A stretch of DNA of 64,000 nt from Phyllobacterium chamaecytisi (GCF_020164455.1 NZ_JAIQWW010000018.1:83270-147269); one strand, 5' to 3'. Shown: positions 36,763 to 46,526, numbered from the stretch's first letter. Numbers and translations: made by a program. Notes: a model not told the origin generated them from the sequence alone.

Positions 36763-37635
36763 ATGGCAACAGTCGCTTTTATTGGTCTTGGCGTCATGGG
36801 ATATCCGATGGCGGGTCATTTGAAATCGCGCGGCGGCCATGACGTTACGGTCTTCAATCGCAGTAGCGAGAAGGCAAAGAAATGGGCCCAGCAATTTGGT
36901 GGCGCCTATGCCGCGACGCCAGGGGAAGCGGCAAAGGACAAAGACTTTGTCTTCTCATGTGTTGGCAATGATGACGATCTGCGAGCGGTGACTATCGGTG
37001 AAAACGGTGCATTCCAGTCGATGAAGAAAGGCGCCGTTTTCATCGACAACACCACAGCATCTGCAGAAGTTGCCCGCGAACTCGACAGGGAAGCCCGCGA
37101 GCGCGGCTTCCACTTTCTCGACGCTCCCGTATCCGGTGGTCAGGCGGGCGCGGAAAATGGTGCGCTCACCGTTATGGTCGGCGGCGAGCAAGACGCATTC
37201 GACAAGGCAAAACCGGTCATCGAATCCTTCGCCAAGATGGTTGGTCTGATGGGACCGGCCGGTGCCGGACAATTGACCAAAATGATCAATCAGATCTGCA
37301 TTGCCGGGTTGGTCCAGGGCCTCGCCGAAGGCATTCACTTCGGCAAACAAGCGGGTCTCGATATCGAGAAAGTCATCGAGGTGATTTCCAAGGGCGCTGC
37401 TGGTTCCTGGCAAATGGAAAACCGCCACAAGACGATGAATGCCGGAAAATATGATTTCGGCTTTGCGGTAGACTGGATGCGTAAGGACCTTGGTATCTGT
37501 CTCGCAGAGGCCAACCGCAACAATGCCAAGCTGCCGGTGACCGCGTTAGTCGATCAGTTCTACAAGGATGTTCAGGTTATGGGTGGCAATCGCTGGGATA
37601 CGTCTTCCCTACTGGCACGACTGGAGAAAAAGTAA
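36763..37635 (+). CDS. beta-hydroxyacid dehydrogenase (3-hydroxyisobutyrate/GLYR type)
   Basis: 290 residues. N-terminal Rossmann motif VAFIGLGVMGYPMAGHL, substrate motif FLDAPVSGGQAGAENG, catalytic Lys in AGQLTKMINQI. NAD(P)-dependent oxidation or reduction of short 3-hydroxyacids; candidates are 3-hydroxyisobutyrate, tartronate semialdehyde and succinic semialdehyde. Divergent from the acylase gene and followed by a convergent Lrp regulator. Confidence 0.88.
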   Translation: MATVAFIGLGVMGYPMAGHLKSRGGHDVTVFNRSSEKAKKWAQQFGGAYAATPGEAAKDKDFVFSCVGNDDDLRAVTIGENGAFQSMKKGAVFIDNTTASAEVARELDREARERGFHFLDAPVSGGQAGAENGALTVMVGGEQDAFDKAKPVIESFAKMVGLMGPAGAGQLTKMINQICIAGLVQGLAEGIHFGKQAGLDIEKVIEVISKGAAGSWQMENRHKTMNAGKYDFGFAVDWMRKDLGICLAEANRNNAKLPVTALVDQFYKDVQVMGGNRWDTSSLLARLEKK

Positions 37636-37657
37636 TCCAGTCGCACGAGCTATAACC

Positions 37658-38137
37658 TCAATTCGACTCTTTCTCGATGCTCATGTAATCGAGTGGCAAT
37701 TCGGTGGTGTATTTGATCTGTTCCATCGCGAACGCAGACGATACATCCCGAATGTCGATCTTGCTGATCAGGCGTTTGTAGACCGCATCATAGGCAGCGA
37801 TATCCGGCACGACGACGCGTAGGAGATAGTCAACGTCTCCGCTCATGCGATAGAATTCAACCACTTCCGGGAACTCCTGAACAACTTCGGAGAAGCGCTT
37901 CAGCCATTCATTGCTGTGAGATCCAGTACGGATCGAGACGAAGACTGTGACTCGCGTGTTGACACGGACAGGATCCAGGATAGCGACACGGCGCTGAATC
38001 ACACCATCCTCTTCCAGCTTCTGGATGCGGCGCCAGCAAGGCGTTGTCGAAAGTCCGACTTTCTTGGCGACATCCGCTACGGCGAGCGTTGCGTCCTCTT
38101 GCAGGAGACGAAGTATCTTTCGATCGAGTCTGTCCAT
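37658..38137 (-). CDS. Lrp/AsnC-family regulator
   Basis: 159 residues. N-terminal HTH (LDRKILRLLQEDATLAVADV, then VGLSTTPCWRRIQKLEEDGVI) and C-terminal RAM domain (GDVDYLLRVVVPDIAAYD). It probably senses an amino acid and controls a local catabolic gene. The Lrp gene converges with the dehydrogenase gene, so the target is uncertain. Confidence 0.92.
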   Translation of the reverse strand: MDRLDRKILRLLQEDATLAVADVAKKVGLSTTPCWRRIQKLEEDGVIQRRVAILDPVRVNTRVTVFVSIRTGSHSNEWLKRFSEVVQEFPEVVEFYRMSGDVDYLLRVVVPDIAAYDAVYKRLISKIDIRDVSSAFAMEQIKYTTELPLDYMSIEKESN

Positions 38138-38247
38138 GTTTGCTTACAGTCCCATTGGAATGAGATACTTTATGGTCTGATAATCCGGCAGCGTACAAGA
38201 AAATTATTCTAAACTTTGCAAACTCGGCAAAAATTTCGTTCTAAAGC

Positions 38248-38868
38248 CTATGAAGTTAGAATTCTGACCTTTTCCTGAAGCAAGGGAAGAACGTCTTGCG
38301 CGAACCATGGATTCTTTTTCAACCAGGAGCTGTTGCGCCAGGAGGGATGCGGCAGCGGTAGAATTGACGGCCCCGATTCAGGCTCGAAGTAATCGTGCCA
38401 GTTCAACACCGTTTCGGTCATGCTGGCGCGGCGGCGGCTTCCGAGATGATAGGCCTGCGCATATTGGCCGATCGTCAGGGCAAGTTCGAGTTGCGGCATC
38501 GAGCGAAACACACGGTCGTGCCATGTTTCGCGGCATTCGCGTCGAGGGGGAAGATCGCTGCCATGCGCGTCATAGCCCGGAAAGCAAAACCCCATTGGGA
38601 CAATGGCGAACTTGTTCGGATCGTAGAATGTTTCGCGATCCACGCCGAGCCAGTCACGCAATCGGACCCCTGAGGGATCGTTAAACGGCAAACCAGTGTT
38701 GTGCACGCGAATGCCCGGCGCTTGCCCGCAAATGACAATGCGCGCTGTCGCAGAGAGCACGCACACCGGATTGGGTTCATCCGGAAGAGGCACGCCATAC
38801 CGTGGAGCGTCCCTGCATATCCGGCACGCCTTGATCTCCGACAACAAGGTATCTAGCATTGGCGGCAA
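38248..38868 (-). CDS. uracil-DNA glycosylase-like protein
   Basis: 206 residues. It starts with a CRICRD Cys pair, then the UDG-fold motif IVICGQAPGIRVHNTGLPFNDPSG and the C-terminal LPLPHPSWRNSSWLKKNPWF, whose H-P-S segment corresponds to the leucine/intercalation loop of the superfamily. It belongs to a stand-alone branch of unknown specificity. DNA repair is likely but uracil excision is not shown. Confidence 0.8.
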   Translation of the reverse strand: MPPMLDTLLSEIKACRICRDAPRYGVPLPDEPNPVCVLSATARIVICGQAPGIRVHNTGLPFNDPSGVRLRDWLGVDRETFYDPNKFAIVPMGFCFPGYDAHGSDLPPRRECRETWHDRVFRSMPQLELALTIGQYAQAYHLGSRRRASMTETVLNWHDYFEPESGPSILPLPHPSWRNSSWLKKNPWFAQDVLPLLQEKVRILTS

Positions 38869-38880
38869 GTCGCTCTGATC

Positions 38881-39492
38881 TCACGCTTTGGCGCTGGGGC
38901 GGCTCGACACTGCATCGTGCCAGCGCCGGAGATTGCCCAGCTCCTCAGGCATTTGTATCCTGGCGGGTTTTAAAAAGTCGATCGACACAAGCAGCGTGAT
39001 ATCGGCAATCGAAAAGTCATCACCTGCTATGAATTCACTCGCGGCGAGTTGATCATCCATAATCTTCATCGTCGCCAGCGCTTTCGGACGGTTCGCCTCG
39101 CCCCAAGCCGGAATCTGCGGAACCTCCCATTCGACCATAGCAGGATGCGTATGGCGAAATGCTGACATCACGACGACGAGGAGATGGAGGTCAGCGCGGC
39201 GATTCCACATTTCCACCTGCGCCTTGCCAACGGCGCCCGTGCCAAACAAAGGCGGGTCGGGATACAACTCCTCAAAGTAGCGCGAGATCGCTACTGATTC
39301 GCTGATAACCGTGCCATCGTCGAGCTCAAGCGCCGGCAGCCGCTGAAATGGATTGAGCGCTGTAAACTCAGGCGTCTTGTGTTCCATGGCGGTCATGTCA
39401 ATTGGTACCAAGGGCACCTCGATGCCCTTCTCCGCCAGGAAAATGCGAATGCGGCGCGGATTGGGCGCGCGCCCTCCATCGTATAGCTTCAT
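38881..39492 (-). CDS. glutathione S-transferase
   Basis: 203 residues from the ATG at 39492, which shares its A with the stop of the nuclease gene (TGATG). N-terminal domain MKLYDGGRAPNPRRIRIFLAEKG, then NPFQRLPALELDDGTVISESVAISRYFEELYP with the glutathione ES motif. The C-terminal domain has FSIADITLLVSIDF. Substrate unknown; translationally coupled to the nuclease. Confidence 0.9.
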   Translation of the reverse strand: MKLYDGGRAPNPRRIRIFLAEKGIEVPLVPIDMTAMEHKTPEFTALNPFQRLPALELDDGTVISESVAISRYFEELYPDPPLFGTGAVGKAQVEMWNRRADLHLLVVVMSAFRHTHPAMVEWEVPQIPAWGEANRPKALATMKIMDDQLAASEFIAGDDFSIADITLLVSIDFLKPARIQMPEELGNLRRWHDAVSSRPSAKA

Positions 39493-40130
39493 CAGAGTCC
39501 TCCCACTAAGCCACTGATCCATCCTACGAACTGGTCAATCAAGTTCGTACTGCTGTCAGGTTGCTGTTCCGGCACGTTAGGCAGCTGTTCGTGCTCCCTG
39601 CGCCAATCTTGCGGTGTCTCAAATTTTCCGGACCACAGACCTTTTTTGTCTCTTCGAGCTTGCAGTTCTACATCACGATAATCGCCATAAGCGATCGCCT
39701 GTCCAGCCTCAACCATGGCACGATTGAGATTTATCGTGCCAATAAAGCAAATGGCCAGGCTGCGATTATATTTATCGTGGCCATGTCCGTCGCAGCGAAC
39801 TGGTCTGCCCTGGATCAGCTGAACTAACGTCTGCCTGGCGGCTTTCCCACAAGCATTGGCGCCGCAACTCTGATCAAGCTCTGGAGCATCGATGCCTTGG
39901 AGACGAATATGATTGCCTGAAATGGAAAGCGTGTCGCCGTCAATGACATAGGCCTTGCCCGCGAGCAATTGTGTCGGAGCTTTTGGTTGACTGAGTTTAG
40001 CCGCCAGCAGGGCGATCATCACGAAGAAGATCACCATCAGGCTGTAGTCCACCACTTTGCGCCCGAAGGAACGCGGCACCGGCGGCGTGCGCCGCCATCT
40101 GCGACGATAACTGCGATACCCTCGGTTCAT
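39492..40130 (-). CDS. membrane-anchored thermonuclease-like protein
   Basis: 212 residues. Basic N-terminus, one transmembrane helix (YSLMVIFFVMIALLAAKL), then a staphylococcal-nuclease fold: YVIDGDTLSISGNHIRLQGIDAPE with the first catalytic Arg and Ca2+-binding Asp, GHDKYNRSLAICFI with the second Arg, and AYGDYRDVELQARRDKKGLW. The active site looks complete. It probably acts in the periplasm, anchored by the N-terminal helix. Confidence 0.9.
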   Translation of the reverse strand: MNRGYRSYRRRWRRTPPVPRSFGRKVVDYSLMVIFFVMIALLAAKLSQPKAPTQLLAGKAYVIDGDTLSISGNHIRLQGIDAPELDQSCGANACGKAARQTLVQLIQGRPVRCDGHGHDKYNRSLAICFIGTINLNRAMVEAGQAIAYGDYRDVELQARRDKKGLWSGKFETPQDWRREHEQLPNVPEQQPDSSTNLIDQFVGWISGLVGGL

Positions 40131-40301
40131 CGTCGTTTCATCGCAACAAGAAGGTTCATAAGGTTCAAATAGGTCCTTGGAGCTAATCCGATCGATACCA
40201 TTTGCTGTATTGATTTGATGGAGTGTTAATCATTTCTGAATAGCCTTGCGATGCAATGCTGCCACAAGTGCAGAGCTGTGGATATATCTGGAACGAGGCG
40301 C

Positions 40302-41825
40302 ATGGCATCACTCGACGCGACCAGTGCAGACAAGAATATTGTTGATCGCCGCAAATTGCCGCGAAACAAGGATCTGACTGTCGTCATGCGCGGAGCGCGT
40401 GACCGCCTGATGGAGCGCGCAGGCATCCATCATTTCGATCGCGAACTGCTCTTCATGCATACGCGTGCCTTGATCATCAACTCAGCGACTATCCCGCTTC
40501 TGATAGCCATGATTGTCGTCATAGGCGTATTCGCTGGTTTCGACAGAACCATCGTCCTATGGGCCGGCTTCGCTATCGGACTCTATGCGATACTGGGGCT
40601 TCTTGCACGCCACCTGGAGAAAACAGGCCTGGCCAACGAGGAAATCCGGAAATGGCAAATAATCTATCTGAGCGGTCATTTCATGACCAGCCTAGGATGG
40701 GCTTACTTCACCTTCCTCGATTGCACTGCCTGCGGCACCAATCTGTTTCCGGTAATCAAGGCCGTGGTCATTATTCTGGTGATGGCGATTACCGCGATTA
40801 TTTCGTCGGCACTTCGTGCGGCCATTTTAGCGGCATTCGCGCTACCAGTGCTGACCTATACCCTGTTGGCCTGGACGCATTTTGACAATCCAGTGCAGGC
40901 GACGATGGTGATCATGCTGGTTGCGGGGCTCGCCTTTTTTTACCTGGTTGCAACCCGGCTCAACCAATCGGTTGCAATCACTTTGGCATTGCAAGCCGAA
41001 AAAGACGCGCTGATCGCCGAACTCGAAACGGCGAACGCCATGTCTGACGAAGGCAGACGCCGGGCCGAAGAAGCCAATCTCGCCAAGTCGCGCTTTCTTG
41101 CGTCGATGAGCCACGAACTACGCACACCACTCAATGCTATCCTCGGCTTCTCGGAGGTCATGGCCAAGGAAGTACTTGGGCCGATTCAGAACGGGACATA
41201 CCGGGAGTATGCCAGCGATATTCATGCGTCGGGCGAACACCTCCTCAACCTCATCAATGAAATACTCGATCTGAGTCGGATCGAGGCAGGGCGATACTCC
41301 ATCAATGATGAGCCGCTGCTGCTGACCGACATTGCCAGCGAATGCATTCACATGATGAATTTGAAGGCCCGCAATAAGGATATCGCCCTTATACCACAGT
41401 TCGAGACAGGGATGCTGCGCCTCACGGCCGATGAGCGCTCGATTCGGCAGATATTGCTCAATCTCGTGGCCAATGCGGTCAAGTTCACGCCGCCGAACGG
41501 CAAGATCTATGTCAAAGTGGGGTGGACCGCAGGAGGTGGCCAGTACATTTCGGTCCGCGACACTGGACCCGGAATACCGCCGGAAGAAATACCCATCGTT
41601 CTTTCAGCTTTCGGCCAAGGATCGATCGCAATCAAAAATGCCGAACAGGGAACTGGTCTCGGTCTTCCCATCGTTCAGGCGTTGGTCCACATCCACGATG
41701 GCGAGTTTCATCTGTTCTCCAAATTGCGCGAAGGGACGGAAGCGCTCGCTACGTTCCCGCGCAGCCGCGTACTTCAGGGCACTCAGGCAAAGCAAAGCAA
41801 GCCTTTCCATAAAAAAGCTGCCTAA
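40302..41825 (+). CDS. membrane sensor histidine kinase
   Basis: 507 residues from the ATG at 40302 (GAGG upstream; an ATG at 40251 would add 17). About six transmembrane helices, a short coiled coil, then HisKA with SMSHELRTPLNAILGFSEVM and HATPase with N-box NLVANAVKFTPPNG, G1 RDTGPGIPPEEI, G2 GTGLGLPIV. The H-box is of the PleC/DivJ/PdhS type that phosphorylates DivK in alphaproteobacteria, but assignment to cell-cycle control is tentative. No response regulator is adjacent. Confidence 0.9.
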   Translation: MASLDATSADKNIVDRRKLPRNKDLTVVMRGARDRLMERAGIHHFDRELLFMHTRALIINSATIPLLIAMIVVIGVFAGFDRTIVLWAGFAIGLYAILGLLARHLEKTGLANEEIRKWQIIYLSGHFMTSLGWAYFTFLDCTACGTNLFPVIKAVVIILVMAITAIISSALRAAILAAFALPVLTYTLLAWTHFDNPVQATMVIMLVAGLAFFYLVATRLNQSVAITLALQAEKDALIAELETANAMSDEGRRRAEEANLAKSRFLASMSHELRTPLNAILGFSEVMAKEVLGPIQNGTYREYASDIHASGEHLLNLINEILDLSRIEAGRYSINDEPLLLTDIASECIHMMNLKARNKDIALIPQFETGMLRLTADERSIRQILLNLVANAVKFTPPNGKIYVKVGWTAGGGQYISVRDTGPGIPPEEIPIVLSAFGQGSIAIKNAEQGTGLGLPIVQALVHIHDGEFHLFSKLREGTEALATFPRSRVLQGTQAKQSKPFHKKAA

Positions 41826-41915
41826 AATACTCAAGTTCAATTTATTGTTATTTGCTCGTTGGTGAGCGGCCCTGCATTGCTCATGGCAGCGCAACAATGA
41901 ACGGAACATTTCTCA

Positions 41916-42362
41916 ATGAATTCAAACGGCAATAACCGTCCTTTGATCATCCCCGCTCTTGGTGGCATCTATGCCGCTCTCAGTGATATCTCTGAAACGA
42001 TCCTGCGGGTGGTGGCTGGTGCTGCACTCGTCGTGCACGGGTCGGGCAAGATCGTCAATCCGATGGGCTCGGTGGAAATGGTCGAAGGCCTCGGCTTCTA
42101 TCCGGGCGTGTTCTGGTCGCCGCTTCTCGCCGCCACCGAGTTCTTTGGGGGCATTTTACTTACCATCGGCCTGCTCACGCGCCCTGCAGCGTTCGCGACG
42201 GCGATCGTGCTTGCAGTCACCATATACTTCCACGGTTTTGTGCAGGGGCAGGGCTGGAGCGGTTCAGAAAAATCTATTCTGTGGACGGCAATCCTCTTTT
42301 TCTTCGTCATTCGTGGCGCGAGCAACCACTCCCTCGATGCCAGGATCGGCAAAGAGTTTTGA
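41916..42362 (+). CDS. DoxX-family membrane protein
   Basis: 148 residues, four transmembrane helices. Characteristic start of the domain ETILRVVAGAALVVHGSGKIV, then FWSPLLAATEFFGGILLTIGLLTRPAAFATAIVL. DoxX proteins are inner-membrane proteins of unclear redox function. A bidirectional terminator separates it from the convergent cobT. Confidence 0.87.
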   Translation: MNSNGNNRPLIIPALGGIYAALSDISETILRVVAGAALVVHGSGKIVNPMGSVEMVEGLGFYPGVFWSPLLAATEFFGGILLTIGLLTRPAAFATAIVLAVTIYFHGFVQGQGWSGSEKSILWTAILFFFVIRGASNHSLDARIGKEF

Positions 42363-42376
42363 ACTCCTACCATTTG

Positions 42377-42409
42377 AAAAAGGGGCCTGCTTTTGCAGGC
42401 CCTTTTCTT
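42377..42409. terminator. bidirectional terminator between doxX-like gene and cobT
   Basis: An AAAAGGGGCCTGC / GCAGGCCCTTTT stem around a TTTT loop, with A-runs and T-runs on both sides, located between two convergent stops. Confidence 0.9.
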
Positions 42410-42411
42410 AT

Positions 42412-43428
42412 TCAATCGCGATTGCTGACGCCGGCCTGATCGAACGTCGCCATACCGCTATGGCAGAGCACTGCTGCCTTGACGATGCCCGCTGCAAGTG
42501 CGGCGCCGGTACCCTCGCCGAGCCGCATTCCAAGGTCGAGCAATGGCTTTTTTCCAAGTTTCTCTAAAACCTTGCGATGGCCTGGCTCCGCTGAAACGTG
42601 GCCGAACAGGCAGTGGTCGATCGCTTCCGGATTCGCAGCGTGCAAGATCGCCGCGGCGGCGGTGGCCACATAGCCATCGATGATAACCGGGATTCTTTCA
42701 ACACGCGTAGCAAGAATGGCACCAGCCATCGCAGCAATTTCACGCCCGCCGAGGCGTCGCAACACTTCGAGCGGATCTTTCAAATGCGAAGCGTGGAGTG
42801 CGACTGCTGTACGTACAGCATCGGCCTTGCGCTTCATTCCCTCACTGTTGGCGCCGGTGCCTGGACCAACCCATTCCTCTGCAGTACCGCCATAGAGACC
42901 GTGGAATATCGCCGCGGCAATCGTCGTATTGCCAATCCCCATCTCGCCGATGCAAAGAAGGTCAGTGCCACCAGCGATCGATTCCATACCGAATGCCATG
43001 GTCGCCGCGCAGGTCTTTTCGTCCATGGCCGCTTCTTCGGTGATATCCGCGGTAGGATATTCAAGCGCAAGATCGAAGATTTTCAGACCAAGGTCATTGG
43101 CGATGCAGATCTGGTTGATCGCAGCTCCGCCGGCAGCAAAATTTTCGACCATCTGCGCCGTAACAGAGGAGGGATAGGGCGAAACACCCTTGGCGGTAAC
43201 GCCATGATTGCCCGCAAAGACTGCGACAAGAGGCCGGGTGATCTGCGGACGCGAACGACCTGTCCATGCGGCAAGCCATTCGACAATCTCTTCCAAACGC
43301 CCAAGTGCACCCGGTGGCTTCGTCAACGTCGCATCGCGCTTGCGCACGGCAGCAACTGCAGCCTCGTCAGGTCCAGGCAATGTCTCGATAAGAGAACGAA
43401 AATCGTCAAACGGCAGGCCAGTGGTCAT
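42412..43428 (-). CDS. cobT: nicotinate-nucleotide-dimethylbenzimidazole phosphoribosyltransferase
   Basis: 338 residues from the ATG at 43428 with AAGG upstream. Motifs are LVAVFAGNHGVTAKGVS, NFAAGGAAINQI, LLCIGEMGIGNTTIAAAI, VGPGTGANSEG, and HVSAEPGHRKVLEKLGKKPLLDL at the catalytic Glu region. It activates the lower base (alpha-ribazole phosphate) for cobalamin. Divergent from cobS, which acts in the next step. Confidence 0.95.
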   Translation of the reverse strand: MTTGLPFDDFRSLIETLPGPDEAAVAAVRKRDATLTKPPGALGRLEEIVEWLAAWTGRSRPQITRPLVAVFAGNHGVTAKGVSPYPSSVTAQMVENFAAGGAAINQICIANDLGLKIFDLALEYPTADITEEAAMDEKTCAATMAFGMESIAGGTDLLCIGEMGIGNTTIAAAIFHGLYGGTAEEWVGPGTGANSEGMKRKADAVRTAVALHASHLKDPLEVLRRLGGREIAAMAGAILATRVERIPVIIDGYVATAAAAILHAANPEAIDHCLFGHVSAEPGHRKVLEKLGKKPLLDLGMRLGEGTGAALAAGIVKAAVLCHSGMATFDQAGVSNRD

Positions 43429-43549
43429 GATATACCTTGCGTCTTCATAGTAAAATAGCAACCACCGTCCTATAAGCGCTGGGAGAGAAAACGCAAAGGT
43501 CAACTCGCGGCGCAGAGTGTCGCGACGTCAGTGATTCAAAGGCTGCAGC

Positions 43550-44323
43550 ATGGATTTGGTCAATGACACGATGCGGGCGCTGGCGTTTCTCTCGCGACTG
43601 CCCGTCCCGCAACGCTGGTTCGAGGGCTATGACGGCTCGCTCAGTAGTACTGTACGCGGCTTTCCCCTGACAGGTATGCTTATCGCCCTGCCCGCTTCGC
43701 TCGTCCTGCTGATCGCGCATGCCCTTGATCTTCCCGAGATCGTCTCGGCGTTATTGATTGTCGTCGCATTGATCATCACCACCGGTGCATTGCATGAGGA
43801 CGGGCTTGCTGATGTAGCTGACGGCTTCTACGGCGGGACGTCGATTGACCGGCGTCTGGAGATCATGAAGGATTCGGCGGCGGGTTCTTACGGTGTACTT
43901 GCACTGATTGTCTCTGTGTTCTTGCGGACAACGTTGCTTGCCACGATACTTGACGAGGTCGGTGTAATCCATGCGCTAGCTGTCGTCATAGGGACAGAAG
44001 CCGTCAGCCGCTCCGTCATGGCAAAGTTTTGGCAGGGCCTGCCGTCCGTACGGGCGGGCGGCGTCGCCGACCAAGCGGGGGCGCCAACTGCCGAAGCGGC
44101 CAACTTTGCCCTGATTCTCGGCGCTGTCGTTCTTGCAATCGGCTATGGCGCTGCTGGCGGACCATTGGCAATCGTTGTCGCAGCATGTTTGACGGCGCTC
44201 GTCTTTGTCGGTTTTTCCGCACTTTGCCGCGAAAAGATCGGCGGACAAACGGGTGACACATTAGGGGCCATGCAGCAACTCGCGACAATTTCACTGCTGC
44301 TCGGTCTTGTCATTACACTTTAG
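43550..44323 (+). CDS. cobS: cobalamin 5'-phosphate synthase
   Basis: 257 residues, polytopic membrane enzyme. TMRALAFLSRLPVPQRWF start, then TTGALHEDGLADVADGFYGG, the CobS signature with the metal-binding acidic residues, and RRLEIMKDSAAGSYGVLAL. It joins alpha-ribazole(-phosphate) to adenosylcobinamide-GDP in the inner membrane. The 121-bp region shared with cobT has no recognisable cobalamin riboswitch. Confidence 0.95.
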   Translation: MDLVNDTMRALAFLSRLPVPQRWFEGYDGSLSSTVRGFPLTGMLIALPASLVLLIAHALDLPEIVSALLIVVALIITTGALHEDGLADVADGFYGGTSIDRRLEIMKDSAAGSYGVLALIVSVFLRTTLLATILDEVGVIHALAVVIGTEAVSRSVMAKFWQGLPSVRAGGVADQAGAPTAEAANFALILGAVVLAIGYGAAGGPLAIVVAACLTALVFVGFSALCREKIGGQTGDTLGAMQQLATISLLLGLVITL

Positions 44324-44341
44324 CCGTACCAAATCTTTGAA

Positions 44342-44572
44342 ATGAGCATCATCGAGTCACCCTGCATCCTCGTCTGCGCCATCGATATGAAGACCGGTTT
44401 CTGCTTCGGTTGCGGGCGCACGCGCGAGGAAATAGGTGCATGGTCAATTATGTCGCCTGAGACTCGCCGCCGCGTCATGGCGGGCCTGCCGGAGCGGCTG
44501 GAAACAGTCGAGAGGCGCCCGCGTCGCGAAACGAGGCGCAGCCGTATGGCGCGCGAAAAGCAAGAAGGTTAG
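44342..44572 (+). CDS. DUF1289 protein
   Basis: 76 residues. The four-Cys motif SPCILVCAIDMKTGFCFGCGR with TREEIGAWSIMSPETRRRVM is the complete DUF1289 domain, probably metal binding; a basic tail follows. 18 bp after cobS and 6 bp before the protease gene, so part of the same operon. Confidence 0.9.
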   Translation: MSIIESPCILVCAIDMKTGFCFGCGRTREEIGAWSIMSPETRRRVMAGLPERLETVERRPRRETRRSRMAREKQEG

Positions 44573-44578
44573 TCGAAG

Positions 44579-45283
44579 ATGGGCCGCTTGTTCTGGATCA
44601 TCATTGCCCTGATAGGCGCAACCTTGCTGCTATTGATGGCGAACAATGACAGTGGTTCGACCCTGGGAATCGCCAACGATGATTTCGCCCGTTTCGCTTA
44701 CATGGGCATCTGGGGTGTCGTGCTTGGTTCGGCCCTGCTCGGCTCCGGAATTCCACTCAGCCATTTTCTACGCAGCATGGCAATCTGGATCGTCATTTTT
44801 CTCGCGATTGTCGCCGGCTATCAATACCGCTACGAGTTGCAGGATGTTGGCCACCGGATAACTGCGGGACTGATCCCTGGAAGCCCTATTTCCAATCGCG
44901 ATGGCGAAGGAACAATCACTGTGACGCTGGCCAAAGCGGATACTGGTCATTTCGAGGTTCGCGGCGACGTAAATGGTGCGACGGTACCATTCATCATCGA
45001 TACCGGCGCCTCATCGATCGTGCTCTCGGCTGAAGATGCTCGCCGCGCTGGACTCAATCCGGATAAGCTCTCTTACAAAACGCCGATCATGACTGCCAAT
45101 GGCATGGCGACTGCAGCTAGCGTCACATTGGACAGCATCAGGATAGGTGCCATCGAACGGCGTAACATTCGTGCGATGGTGACTGCAGATGGGCAAATGG
45201 CAGGCAGCCTGCTCGGCATGAATTTCCTCATCACACTCAGCGGCTTTTCCGTACGCGGCGACCGGCTCGTCCTCTCGGACTAG
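44579..45283 (+). CDS. TIGR02281-family retropepsin-like aspartic protease
   Basis: 234 residues. Up to three N-terminal transmembrane helices precede a single-lobed aspartic protease domain with FIIDTGASSIVLSAEDARRAG (catalytic D-T-G) and SLLGMNFLITLSGFSV. The domain is predicted to face the periplasm. Function unknown. Converges with dusA, 4 bp apart. Confidence 0.88.
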   Translation: MGRLFWIIIALIGATLLLLMANNDSGSTLGIANDDFARFAYMGIWGVVLGSALLGSGIPLSHFLRSMAIWIVIFLAIVAGYQYRYELQDVGHRITAGLIPGSPISNRDGEGTITVTLAKADTGHFEVRGDVNGATVPFIIDTGASSIVLSAEDARRAGLNPDKLSYKTPIMTANGMATAASVTLDSIRIGAIERRNIRAMVTADGQMAGSLLGMNFLITLSGFSVRGDRLVLSD

Positions 45284-45287
45284 GAGT

Positions 45288-46352
45288 TCAGGCCGCTTCT
45301 GCCGTCGACGCGGTCTCGATCGCCGCATACCCCAGCCGGATCACAGCACTGGTTGCATCTGTTTGATTGGCTTCAGTCGACAGTATTTGGCGCCAGCGCC
45401 GTGCACCGGCGGCGCCGTGGAACAGACCCACCAGGTGCCGTGTAATGTGCGACAATCGACCGCCGCGAGCGATATGGGCGTCCGCATAGTCGCACATGTG
45501 ATCTATGATCGCGTCGATTGAAGGCGCCGCGCTTTCGCTGCCGTATATGCTTCTATCGACGTCGAGCAACAGCATCGGGTTGTTGTAGATCGCGCGGCCA
45601 AGCATAACACCGTCAACATGATTCAAATGATCAAGCGCTTCATCGAGCGTCTGAATGCCGCCATTGATCCCAATGAATTGACTCGGATTTTGCTGTTTCA
45701 GACGATAAACACGATCATAGTCCAGCGGGGGAATATCGCGGTTTTCCTTGGGTGAAAGCCCCTTCAGCCAAGCCTTGCGGGCATGCACCCACAACGCATC
45801 TGCACCAGCATGGAAAACACCGCTCGCGAGTTCATCAAGGGCCGTTTCCGTATCCTGATCGTCGACACCGATGCGGCACTTGACCGTCACGGGAATTGCG
45901 ACCGCCTGCTTCATCGCCTCGACGCTTGACGCAACAATGTGCGGCGTTTTCATCAGGCAAGCGCCGAATGTGCCGGATTGAACGCGGTCAGATGGGCAGC
46001 CGACATTGAGATTGATTTCCTGATAGCCCATGGCTTCGCCGATACGTGCTGCTTCAGCCAGCTTTATAGGATCGGACCCACCAAGTTGCAGCGCAACGGG
46101 ATGTTCCGCTTCGGCAAACCCAAGAATGCGCTCGCGATTGCCATGGATCGCAGCATCGGCAACGACCATCTCTGTATAGAGCAAGGCATGGCGCGTGAAT
46201 TGTCGGTGGAAGGTCCGACAATGGCGATCCGTCCAATCGATCATCGGCGCTACCGCAAAACGATTACGCTTGTAGTTTTCGCTTGTATCGACTCGGTTAA
46301 TCACTATGGAAACGTCCGCTTGTCTGTTTGGCGCATATAGTGTGCCAGCCAC
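45288..46352 (-). CDS. dusA: tRNA-dihydrouridine synthase A
   Basis: 354 residues. FMN-binding TIM barrel with RFAVAPMIDWTDRHCRTF, NLNVGCPSDRVQSGTFGACLM (catalytic Cys region), TVKCRIGVDD, INGGIQTLDEA and MLGRAIYNNPMLL. It reduces U20/U20a in tRNAs. The residues before RFAVAPM are not conserved and the start may be a GTG at 46304. dusA 5' ends are documented insertion points for a dedicated integrase family, and accessory DNA begins right here. Confidence 0.93.
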   Translation of the reverse strand: MAGTLYAPNRQADVSIVINRVDTSENYKRNRFAVAPMIDWTDRHCRTFHRQFTRHALLYTEMVVADAAIHGNRERILGFAEAEHPVALQLGGSDPIKLAEAARIGEAMGYQEINLNVGCPSDRVQSGTFGACLMKTPHIVASSVEAMKQAVAIPVTVKCRIGVDDQDTETALDELASGVFHAGADALWVHARKAWLKGLSPKENRDIPPLDYDRVYRLKQQNPSQFIGINGGIQTLDEALDHLNHVDGVMLGRAIYNNPMLLLDVDRSIYGSESAAPSIDAIIDHMCDYADAHIARGGRLSHITRHLVGLFHGAAGARRWRQILSTEANQTDATSAVIRLGYAAIETASTAEAA

Positions 46353-46526
46353 CGCTCACCAACACCTGATCGTCCTCATAAAACGCAAAGCGGCGATTGT
46401 CCAATCTGCCATCTACCTTGAACCTTCGGTGAGACCACACTGTTTTCGGATCTCGTTGTAGATCGCGAACAACGCAATCTAAAACATATCAATCCGTTAC
46501 ACATCGCATCCTAAAAGGTATCCATA
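46353..46526. other. dusA/accessory junction
   Basis: 174 bases between the divergent starts of dusA and the first accessory gene. No tRNA, integrase fragment or duplicated dusA 5' end was recognised. It must contain the promoters of both genes. Confidence 0.4.

Noticed and set aside
43429..43549. Possible cobalamin riboswitch between cobT and cobS
   Set aside because: The region is only 121 bp and lacks the GCCACTG B12-box motif.
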